Below, one piece after another: positions 15,782 through 22,338 of a DNA stretch of 29,357 bases; positions within the stretch are counted from its first letter, which is position 1, and each line of letters begins with the position of its first letter. The notes below the pieces were generated by a model, which did no database searches, had not been told where the DNA came from, and worked only from the letters and a program-made list of their open reading frames with translations. Origin of the DNA: an uncultured Collinsella sp. (GTDB lineage Bacteria; Actinomycetota; Coriobacteriia; Coriobacteriales; Coriobacteriaceae); assembly GCA_900544755.1 (NCBI GenBank), contig UQWQ01000015.1, positions 1 to 29,357 on the forward strand. The letters are read 5' to 3'. Made by a program: the position numbers and the translations under genes.

Positions 15782-16855
15782 ATGGCGCTGCCTAAGGATT
15801 TCATCGACACCAACGACTTCACCAAAGAGCAGATCCTGGCTATCGAGGATCTTGGCCTGGCAATGAAGAAGGCCATCAAGGTTGACGGTTATTATCCGCA
15901 CCTGCTCCGCAACCAGAGCCTTGGCATGATCTTCCAGCAGGTTTCCACCCGCACCCGTCTTTCCTTCGAGACCGCCATGTGCGACCTCGGCGGCCATGCT
16001 CAGTTCTATGGCCCTGGCACCATTCAGCTCGGTGGCCACGAGTCCCTGGGCGACACCGCTCGCGTCATGGGCGACCTGCTCGACATCATGATGGCTCGCG
16101 TTGACCGTCACAAGGACGTCGTCGGCCTCGCCGAGGGCTCCGCTGTGCCCGTCATCAACGGCATGTCCGAGTTCAACCATCCCACGCAGGAGATGGGCGA
16201 CCTCATGACCATGCTCGAGAACCTCCCCGAGGGCAAGAAGATCGAGGACTGCACCCTGGCCTTCATCGGCGACGCCACCCAGGTCTGCGTCTCCCTCATG
16301 TTCATCGCTTCCAAGGTCGGCATGAAGTTTGTCCAGTTTGGACCTAAGGGCCACCAGATCCCCGACGGCGGCCTACACGTTGGCACCGTCGAGGAGCGCG
16401 CCGAGTTCGGCAAGCAGATGATGGCCATCGCCGAGGAGAACTGCAAGGTCTCCGGCGGCTCTGTCGTCATCTCCGACGACATCGAGTGCATCAAGGGCGC
16501 CGACTTCATCTACACCGACGTGTGGTATGGCCTGTACGACGAGGAGGTCTCGGGCGAGAACTACATGGACGTGTTCTATCCCAAGTATCAGGTCACCATG
16601 GACATGATGAACTTCGCCGGCCCCAACTCCAAGTTCATGCACTGCCTGCCGGCCACCCGCAACGAGGAGGTCGTCGACGAGGTCATGGACGATCCCGAGC
16701 GCTCCCTGTGCTGGGTCGAGGCCGAGAACCGCAAGCACTCCATCCGTGCTCTCCTTGCCGCCCTGGGCAAGCGCACCCCGCTCAACGACGAGGGTGTCGA
16801 GTACTCCGCCAAGGCTGAGCTCCACGCCGCTCTCGAGGCTCTCGAGCAGCTCTAA
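15782..16855 (+). CDS. ptcA: putrescine carbamoyltransferase
   Basis: Second step of agmatine deiminase catabolism: N-carbamoylputrescine plus phosphate gives putrescine and carbamoyl phosphate. At 357 aa it is longer than typical ornithine carbamoyltransferase, as known for PTC with its C-terminal helix. The carbamoyl-phosphate loop STRTR is at residues 54-58, HPTQ near 133, DVWYGLYDEEVSG (a PTC-typical segment) near 245, and HCLPATR near 287. The overall sequence, including GTIQLGGHESLGDT and VPVINGMSEFNHPTQE, follows enterococcal PTC more closely than OTC. GGAAAGGA lies six bases before the ATG. It is the first gene of the agmatine cluster and is divergent from LuxR1. Confidence 0.93.
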   Translation: MALPKDFIDTNDFTKEQILAIEDLGLAMKKAIKVDGYYPHLLRNQSLGMIFQQVSTRTRLSFETAMCDLGGHAQFYGPGTIQLGGHESLGDTARVMGDLLDIMMARVDRHKDVVGLAEGSAVPVINGMSEFNHPTQEMGDLMTMLENLPEGKKIEDCTLAFIGDATQVCVSLMFIASKVGMKFVQFGPKGHQIPDGGLHVGTVEERAEFGKQMMAIAEENCKVSGGSVVISDDIECIKGADFIYTDVWYGLYDEEVSGENYMDVFYPKYQVTMDMMNFAGPNSKFMHCLPATRNEEVVDEVMDDPERSLCWVEAENRKHSIRALLAALGKRTPLNDEGVEYSAKAELHAALEALEQL

Positions 16856-16881
16856 GCCTCAAGGCTTCTAAAAGCACGTTT

Positions 16882-16957
16882 GCGGGCGGCGGATGCTCGT
16901 CTCCTGTCGCCCGCTCACCGAGGCCCAAGCAATTGCCTTAATACCTTAGGGCCTCGG
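16882..16957 (+). other. tandem intercistronic hairpins between ptcA and aguD
   Basis: GCGGGCG/CGCCCGC (16882-16888, 16908-16914) and CCGAGGCCC/GGGCCTCGG (16918-16926, 16949-16957) are both perfect. Neither has a T-run, so they are more likely mRNA processing or stability elements, or partial attenuators, within a 133-bp gap in the operon. Confidence 0.5.
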
Positions 16958-16988
16958 ATCTGTCCAAGACTGAGCGAAGGAGCTCATC

Positions 16989-18428
16989 ATGAGCGACGGA
17001 AAGAAAAAGCTTTCCTTCTTGACGGTCATTTCGACCATCATCTGCGTCGTCTTCGTTTGCGAGGCCGCCGCTCCTGCTGCTGCCATTGGCAACCAGCAGT
17101 TCTTCTGGTGGATCTTCCTGATCCTGACCTTCCTGCTTCCCTACGGCATGGTTGTCGCCGAGCTCGGTACCACCTATGACGGCGAGGGCGGCATTTACGA
17201 CTGGGTACGCGATGGCCTGGGCGACAAATGGGGCGCCCGCATCTCGTACTACTACTGGGTCAACTACCCGCTGTGGATCGCCTCGCTGGCTACCATGTTC
17301 CCCGACATTTTGGGCATGGTCTTTGGCGTCGAGTTCAACTTGATCGCCAAGATGGGTATCGATCTTGCCTTTGTGTGGATCGTCTACCTCATGGGCCGCT
17401 CCAAGGCGGCCGACTCCGAGTGGGTCCTTAACGGTGGCGCCATCATCAAGGTCGCCGTCGCCGTTATCGTTGGCGCTTTGGGCATTTGGTATGCCATGGA
17501 GAACGGTTTTGCGAACGACATGTCCGCTGCCACCTTCCTGCCCGAGCTCACCAACACCAACGCTCTCGGCTACCTGTCGATCATCATCTTTAACTTCATG
17601 GGCTTCGAGGTCATCTGCACCATGACCGACGACATGGCCGATCCCGCTCGCGATATCCCCAAGGCTATCATCGTCGGTGGCCTGTCCATCGCCGTGATCT
17701 ACCTGTTCGCTGGCTTTGGCATCGGTGCTGCTGTGCCGGCCGATTCCATCGACCCCGACTATGGCATGATTGTCGCAGTCCAGACCATGGTGGGCGACTC
17801 CATGATCTTCAAGGTCATCTGCATCGCCTTCCTGATCACCCTGTTCGCCAACATGGCCGCCTGGTCCTTCGGCGTCAACTCCGTCGCCCGCTACGCTGCC
17901 GAGCACGGCAACATGCCCAAGGTCTTCGCCTCGATGATCTCGGATGACGACATGCCCAACGGCGCCAACCTGGTCAACGCCATCGTTGCCTCCCTGGTGC
18001 TGTGCCTGCAGCTCGTACCCATCGACGCCATCTCCAACGGTGTCTTCTGGATGCTCTTCGGCACCTCCGTCGTCTTCCTGCTGCTGACCTACATCCCGAT
18101 GTTCCCGGCGTTCCTCAACCTTCGCAAGAACGACCCCAACCGCGAGCGTATCTTCACGTTCCCGTTTAAGGGCGCCATGATGAAGGTCATGCTGGCCATC
18201 CCTTGCATCGAGCTGATCCTGGCCATCGTTGCAACGCTGGTGCCGCTCTCTGCCGCTGAAATTGGCGACAAGCTCCCGATGATCGTTATCTTCATCGTGC
18301 TTCTGCTCATCGGCGAGGTTGTCCGCGTCGTCAGCGCCAAGGGCCGCGAGACCGAGTACAAGGGCCTCACTCCCGAGCTGGCAGCTCAGCGTCTCGCTGA
18401 GGAGGCCGCCGAGGCCGAGGAGAACTAG
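16989..18428 (+). CDS. aguD: APC-superfamily agmatine/putrescine antiporter
   Basis: Integral membrane amino-acid/polyamine transporter of 479 aa with about 12 helices. The N-terminal block (residues 15-60) is rich in Ala/Gly and contains EAAAPAAAIGNQQFFWW. The conserved APC glycine/acidic region is ELGTTYDGEGGIYDWVRDGL. A later helix contains FNFMGFEV. Sitting between ptcA and aguA, it most likely exchanges extracellular agmatine for intracellular putrescine. The Ala/Glu-rich C-terminal tail (AAQRLAEEAAEAEEN) is cytoplasmic and helical. AAGGAG lies eight bases before the ATG. The specificity is inferred from context, and a close paralogue follows aguA. Confidence 0.88.
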   Translation: MSDGKKKLSFLTVISTIICVVFVCEAAAPAAAIGNQQFFWWIFLILTFLLPYGMVVAELGTTYDGEGGIYDWVRDGLGDKWGARISYYYWVNYPLWIASLATMFPDILGMVFGVEFNLIAKMGIDLAFVWIVYLMGRSKAADSEWVLNGGAIIKVAVAVIVGALGIWYAMENGFANDMSAATFLPELTNTNALGYLSIIIFNFMGFEVICTMTDDMADPARDIPKAIIVGGLSIAVIYLFAGFGIGAAVPADSIDPDYGMIVAVQTMVGDSMIFKVICIAFLITLFANMAAWSFGVNSVARYAAEHGNMPKVFASMISDDDMPNGANLVNAIVASLVLCLQLVPIDAISNGVFWMLFGTSVVFLLLTYIPMFPAFLNLRKNDPNRERIFTFPFKGAMMKVMLAIPCIELILAIVATLVPLSAAEIGDKLPMIVIFIVLLLIGEVVRVVSAKGRETEYKGLTPELAAQRLAEEAAEAEEN

Positions 18429-18795
18429 AGCACCCGGTTCTGGGGCTCCAACCCTCCTCGCGTACCAACGTGCGCTTCGTCGGGCTTGTCGCTCCCGACT
18501 CCGGGCACTCTAGCCTCTTCGGAGACGTGCCCAAGCGACAGGTTTGCTAACCATTCCCCGGGGTGGGTGTGAGCGATAGCTCCGGTAACCACCGCCCACC
18601 CCAATCTCTCTTCCGTATCCTTCGTGCGTTTTGTCTCCGCGCACTTGGTTACGTCGTCGCTTGCCGGTGCGATTCCGTGAAAACCGGCGTCGGGCGCCCC
18701 GACCTTTGCCGAGGAACGGGCGCCTACCATCTCTTGGTTTTAGGCTGCGGGCAACCCGCCCGCGGCAAGCGATCGTTCGATTTGGAGGAAATCTT
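18427..18795 (+). promoter_or_regulatory. long structured leader of aguA
   Basis: 367 bases separate aguD and aguA without a convincing gene. Hairpins in order: AGAG..CCCGG/CCGGG..CTCT (18427-18437, 18501-18511) enclosing GTCGGG/CCCGAC (18479-18484, 18494-18499); GGGGTGGGTG/CGCCCACCCC (18560-18569, 18593-18602) enclosing GAGC-GATA-GCTC; GCCGGT/ACCGGC (18663-18668, 18683-18688) directly abutting GTCGGG-CGC-CCCGAC (18689-18703). I do not recognise a known riboswitch. There is no classic terminator T-run. Confidence 0.45.
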
Positions 18796-20001
18796 ATGCG
18801 TACGATCACCGAGTCCGAGTCCACCCCCAAGGCCGACGGCTTCTTTATGCCCGCTGAGTTCGCCCCGCAGGATCGCGTGTGGATGGGTTGGCCCCACCGC
18901 ACCGACACCTGGGCCCACGGCGCCAAGCCGGCTCAGAAGCAGTATGCCGCCATCGCCCGCGCCATCGCCGAGTTCACCCCGGTTACCATGTGCGCCAACC
19001 AGGTCGACTATGCCAACTGCAAGGCCGTCTTCGAGGAGGACGAGAACGTCACCGTCATCGAGATGACCACCGACGACGCCTGGTTCCGCGACACCGCCGC
19101 CACCTACGTCATCAACGGCAAGGGCGAGAAGCGCGCCAACCACTGGCACTTCAACGCTTACGGTGGCCTTGTGGATGGCCTCTATTTCCCGTGGGACAAG
19201 GACGAGCAGATCGCCCTTAAGATGGCTGAGCTCTCCGGCTGCCGTCGCTATCGTCCCGATGACATGATCCTCGAGGGCGGCTCCATCACCGTCGACGGCG
19301 AGGGCACCCTTGTCGTGACCGACCAGTGCCTGCTTTCCCCGGGCCGCACCTGCTCTGCGGTTCTGGAGGAGGAAGAGGATCCCGAGTCCATCTGGCCCAA
19401 GTTCCACAAGAAGTTTGAGCCCTGGAGCGAGGAGCTTCGCGCCTATATGGACGAGCACCTCAAGGATTACCTGGGTGTCGAGAAGGTCATCTGGGTCAAG
19501 GAGGGCATCGACCCCGAGGAGACCAACGGCCACATCGATGACGTCGCCACGTTCATCGCTCCGGGCGTCATGGCCTGCATCTGGACCGACGATCCCGAGT
19601 ATCCGTTCTACGAGCAGTGCCACGCTGCCTACGAGACCCTCTCCAACGCCGTTGACGCCAAGGGCCGCAAGATGAAGGTCTACAAGCTCTGCATGCCCGT
19701 GAACCCGCTGTTCATGGACCAGGCTTCCTGCGACACCATCGACGCCGACGAGAACGCCGAGCCGCGCGTTCCCGACGAGCCGCTGATCGCCTCCTACATG
19801 AACTACCTGGTCACCAACCACGGCGTCATCGTCCCGCAGTACGGCGACGAGAACGACCAGCTGGCCGTTGACACGCTCCAGAAGATCTATGACGAGGTCT
19901 GGGGCGAGGGCGTCTACAAGTGCGTCGGCGTTCAGTCCGAGCAGGTCGTCTTCGGCGGCGGCAACATCCACTGCATTACCCAGCAGGAGCCCTCGGCGTA
20001 A
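18796..20001 (+). CDS. aguA: agmatine deiminase
   Basis: Hydrolyses agmatine to N-carbamoylputrescine and ammonia (guanidino-modifying enzyme superfamily). Motifs: WMGWPHRTDTW near residue 30, DDAWFRDT near 94-101, ILEGGSI near 160, catalytic His in ETNGHIDDVA near 246, catalytic Cys near 393 in GGGNIHCITQQEP. At 401 aa it is longer than the roughly 365-aa enterococcal enzyme because of about 25 extra residues, acidic then aromatic (AVLEEEEDPESIWPKFH), between the CLLS strand and the KDYLGVEKV helix. The usual RD[CT]GP is RDTAA and the usual FNAWGG is FNAYGG. GGAGGAAATC precedes the ATG at 18796. It is the third gene of the agmatine cluster. Confidence 0.95.
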   Translation: MRTITESESTPKADGFFMPAEFAPQDRVWMGWPHRTDTWAHGAKPAQKQYAAIARAIAEFTPVTMCANQVDYANCKAVFEEDENVTVIEMTTDDAWFRDTAATYVINGKGEKRANHWHFNAYGGLVDGLYFPWDKDEQIALKMAELSGCRRYRPDDMILEGGSITVDGEGTLVVTDQCLLSPGRTCSAVLEEEEDPESIWPKFHKKFEPWSEELRAYMDEHLKDYLGVEKVIWVKEGIDPEETNGHIDDVATFIAPGVMACIWTDDPEYPFYEQCHAAYETLSNAVDAKGRKMKVYKLCMPVNPLFMDQASCDTIDADENAEPRVPDEPLIASYMNYLVTNHGVIVPQYGDENDQLAVDTLQKIYDEVWGEGVYKCVGVQSEQVVFGGGNIHCITQQEPSA

Positions 20002-20089
20002 CTCAGGCACGCCACCTTGGCGTTCACTCGTCGCTTACGTAGCGTCAGTACGCTACGCTCCTCGTTCGCGCCAATCTGGCGCACCTGAG
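20002..20089 (+). repeat. long nested inverted repeat after aguA
   Basis: Three stacked stems: CTCAGG/CCTGAG (20002-20007, 20084-20089), TTGGCG/CGCCAA (20017-20022, 20069-20074) and CGTAGCG/CGCTACG (20038-20044, 20051-20057, loop TCAGTA). It begins one base after the aguA stop and lacks a T-run. It is probably an mRNA 3' stabiliser or a dispersed palindromic repeat. Confidence 0.65.
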
Positions 20090-20228
20090 CACGCCGAGTA
20101 AACGTCTGACTTTCCGAGCCGTGATGCTTCGGGAACCCAGCCGATCAATCGGACGGTCGGTGAATCGGACCATCTCGGGGCATTGATGGTCGGTTTATTC
20201 GATGTCTTGGTCGGTTGGGTTTTTCTTT

Positions 20229-20268
20229 GGGCACTCCGTTGCCTCCACTTCGGAGTGCCCTTTTCTTT
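20229..20268 (+). terminator. rho-independent terminator of the ptcA-aguD-aguA unit
   Basis: GGGCACTCCG (20229-20238) pairs perfectly with CGGAGTGCCC (20251-20260), followed by TTTTCTTT. It separates aguA from the second permease, which therefore needs its own promoter in 20270-20572. Confidence 0.9.
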
Positions 20269-20400
20269 GATTGAGTACGCGTCTGGCCTGGGATTTTTTG
20301 CGGGTTAGGCCAATTGTTCGCTTGAATTTCTCAGGTCAGAGGCGTCTTCAATTGCCGAAAGTTTCCGGCCGTCAACGCGGCCGTTTTGATCGGAGTATCT

Positions 20401-20583
20401 ATGTACCAGCGTATCGTTATCTACACGCGCCTGTTCCGCGAGCGTTGGTCCAACAATTGCATCCTCTCTTCTCTTTGGGATGGCACCTGCACCGGTGACG
20501 CGGCCTGCAACCCTACCTTGGGCTGCGCCTTCGGTACAGATGCCATCCTTTTTGCTGTAGGGGGCGCGCGCCATGGCAGGTAA
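20401..20583 (+). CDS. possible leader ORF overlapping the second permease (60 aa)
   Basis: Frame starting MYQRIVIYTRLF with CGGAG five bases upstream; it overlaps the permease start by 11 bases, as in translational coupling. It is Cys-rich and unlike any family I recognise. Upstream at 20366-20383 a CGGCCG-TCAACG-CGGCCG hairpin is followed by four T, which could be an attenuator. It may be only a chance open frame. Nothing else is visible in the 571-bp gap apart from the nested repeat and terminator described separately and a TGGCCT/AGGCCA inverted repeat (20284-20312). Confidence 0.25.
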   Translation: MYQRIVIYTRLFRERWSNNCILSSLWDGTCTGDAACNPTLGCAFGTDAILFAVGGARHGR

Positions 20584-21982
20584 AAAGTTCTCCCTGATCG
20601 AGGTCATCCTTTCGGTTATCTGCGTCGTGTTTACCATCGAGGCGGCGGCTCCGGCATCTGCCATGGGCAACGTGCAGTTCTTCTGGTGGATCTTCCTTAT
20701 CATTACGTTTTTGCTTCCCTATGGTCTGGTGGTGGCCGAGCTGGGTACGGCGTTTGATTCCGAGGGCGGCCTGTACGATTGGGTTCGCTTGGGCCTGGGC
20801 GACCGTTGGGGCGCCCGTTGCTCTTGGTGCTACTGGGTTAACTTTCCGCTGTGGGTGGCAAGTATCGCCTGCATGTTCCCCAGTGTCATTAATGCGGTGT
20901 GGGGTATCGAGTTTTCACTCGGGATCCGAATTGCCATCGAGATTGTCTTTGTGTGGGGCGTCACGGTCATGGCAATGCAGCCGGTGGCGGAGGCCGATTG
21001 GGTTATGGACGGCGGCGCCGTCATCAAGGTGCTCATTACCGCTGCGGTGGGAATCGTCGGCATTTGGTTTGCCTGCAATAACGGCTTTGCCAACGACATG
21101 TCGTTTAAGACCTTCATTCCAGATCTGGGCGACACCAATTCGTTGACGTACCTATCGATTATCCTGTTCAACTTTATGGGCTTCGAAGTGGTCGCGACCT
21201 TTGCCAGCACGATGAAGAACCCGTCGCGTGATATCCCCAAGGCGGTTATTGCCGGTGGCGTGGCCATTGCGGCGATCTACATCATCTGTGGCATTGGCAT
21301 CGGAGCCGCGGTTCCCACCGAGCAGCTTTCACTCGATTCGGGCATTGTGGACGCAGTCGCCGCTATGGTGGGGCGCACCCACCCGCTGACGATGGTCGTG
21401 GGCGTGGCCTTTTTGGTGACGTTGTTCGCCAATATGATCTGCTGGAGCTTTGGCGTCAACAACGTAGCGAGCTATGCCGCGCGCCATGGCAACATGCCGC
21501 GTCCCTTTGCGTTGGTGTCCAAAAAGACCGGCATGCCCAACGGCTCGGCGCTCATTAACGGCTGTTTTGCCAGCCTGGTGCTGCTGCTCCAGATTCCGCT
21601 GGGTGAGGGTTCCGACGTCTTTTGGGTCTTCTTCTCGATGAACGTCGTCTTTCTGCTCATGAGCTATATCCCCATGTTCCCAGCGTTTTGGCGTCTGCGC
21701 AAGCACGATAATCGCTCGCGTGTGTTCCGTGCGCCTTTCGAGGGCAAGGTGCTCGCGGTGGCGCTTGCGATTCCCGTGGTGGAGCTCGTGCTTTCGATTG
21801 TTGCTACGATTGTGCCGCTCAACAGCTCACCTGCCGAGATGGCAAAGTTGCCGATTCTCGCGGGCGTAGTGATTGGCCTGTTATTGGGCGAGGTTTCGCG
21901 CCTCATATCGCGCCGCGGCCGAAGCGTCGACAATCCCGGCGTTGGTGCACGGGGGTCAGGTTACTTTGCACCAAAACAGTAA
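20573..21982 (+). CDS. second APC-superfamily antiporter, aguD paralogue
   Basis: Integral membrane transporter of 469 aa with the same layout and extensive identity to the permease at 16989. Shared blocks include FFWWIFLI, FLLPYG, VVAELGT, EGG.YDWVR.GLGD, FNFMGFEV and CWSFGVNNVASYAA-type sequence. It probably arose by duplication and moves a related polyamine, amino acid or guanidino compound. It lies after the terminator of the aguA unit, so its expression is probably separate. Its C-terminal tail (GVGARGSGYFAPKQ) is unrelated to the Glu-rich tail of the paralogue and is encoded by a palindromic element (21942-21974). The start at 20573 has GGGGG about seven bases upstream. Confidence 0.88.
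   Translation: MAGKKFSLIEVILSVICVVFTIEAAAPASAMGNVQFFWWIFLIITFLLPYGLVVAELGTAFDSEGGLYDWVRLGLGDRWGARCSWCYWVNFPLWVASIACMFPSVINAVWGIEFSLGIRIAIEIVFVWGVTVMAMQPVAEADWVMDGGAVIKVLITAAVGIVGIWFACNNGFANDMSFKTFIPDLGDTNSLTYLSIILFNFMGFEVVATFASTMKNPSRDIPKAVIAGGVAIAAIYIICGIGIGAAVPTEQLSLDSGIVDAVAAMVGRTHPLTMVVGVAFLVTLFANMICWSFGVNNVASYAARHGNMPRPFALVSKKTGMPNGSALINGCFASLVLLLQIPLGEGSDVFWVFFSMNVVFLLMSYIPMFPAFWRLRKHDNRSRVFRAPFEGKVLAVALAIPVVELVLSIVATIVPLNSSPAEMAKLPILAGVVIGLLLGEVSRLISRRGRSVDNPGVGARGSGYFAPKQ
21942..21974 (+). repeat. palindromic element inside the permease 3' end
   Basis: TTGGTGCA (21942-21949) and TGCACCAA (21967-21974) flank a loop containing GGGGTCAGGTTA. The loop resembles the GGGGACAGGT loops of the other hairpins here. 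It encodes the last residues of the permease and ends just before the TAA. Confidence 0.55.
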
Positions 21983-22018
21983 GCGCCGCGAGTTGCGCAG
22001 CGCTTGGTGCATCTTGGA

Positions 22019-22210
22019 TTACTGTTCGCGGTGCTCGGGATCGGAAACGAGCTTAGGCGCAAAGAAGGGGACGTGGCCCAGATAGGGGCAGCTGTCCGAA
22101 CGCTCTTCGACGACACAGGGGACGTCATTGTAGGTAAGTGAGTCGCACAGGTGGACGATGGCCTTGGCGGCAGGGGCAACGAGTATTTTGAGCGGTGCGA
22201 TAGGCGCCAT
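22019..22210 (-). CDS. small conserved-looking hypothetical protein (63 aa)
   Basis: Begins MAPIAPLKILVAPAAKA. AAAGGAG lies about five bases before the ATG at 22210, a strong site that favours a real gene. It contains two Cys in short motifs (VPCVVEE, DSCPYLGH) and a hydrophobic N-terminal half, but no signal peptide or membrane helix is clear. I do not recognise the family. It is divergent from the second LuxR regulator and convergent with the second permease, so it may be regulated with either. The adjacency suggests an accessory role in the polyamine or amidohydrolase region, but nothing in the sequence shows it. Confidence 0.6.
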   Translation of the reverse strand: MAPIAPLKILVAPAAKAIVHLCDSLTYNDVPCVVEERSDSCPYLGHVPFFAPKLVSDPEHREQ

Positions 22211-22240
22211 GGCATCTCCTTTCATCGGTGAGACACAGCT

Positions 22241-22268
22241 TGTTTATCTAAACGATACAGTACGTTTA
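22241..22268. promoter_or_regulatory. GTTTA/TAAAC palindromes between the small gene and LuxR2
   Basis: TAAACG (22249-22254) and CGTTTA (22263-22268) form an inverted repeat with an 8-base spacer. An additional GTTTA at 22242 gives an overlapping GTTTA-TC-TAAAC palindrome. It lies about 70 bases upstream of LuxR2 and 30 bases upstream of the small reverse gene, and is a good candidate operator. Confidence 0.45.
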
Positions 22269-22338
22269 ATCGGTGAGTCTAATCTTGCGGCAAAGAATCT
22301 GTCAACATCCTCACGGCATCTAGACAGGGGAGGCGGGC

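Noticed and set aside
15782..16855. Ornithine carbamoyltransferase (arginine deiminase pathway)
   Set aside because: Length, the WYGLYDEE segment and the neighbours aguA and APC antiporter fit putrescine carbamoyltransferase better.
16938..17906. 322-codon minus-strand open frame opposite aguD
   Set aside because: Asp/Gly/His-rich translation typical of reverse frames of membrane-protein genes.
18425..18730. Minus-strand ORF in the aguD-aguA gap
   Set aside because: No ribosome-binding site or family, and the hairpin pattern explains the sequence better.
18429..18795. tRNA gene or known riboswitch in the aguA leader
   Set aside because: No cloverleaf, T-loop or CCA pattern, and no recognised riboswitch core could be matched.
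18724..20010. 428-codon minus-strand open frame opposite aguA
   Set aside because: Antisense shadow; agmatine deiminase motifs and catalytic residues are in the plus frame.
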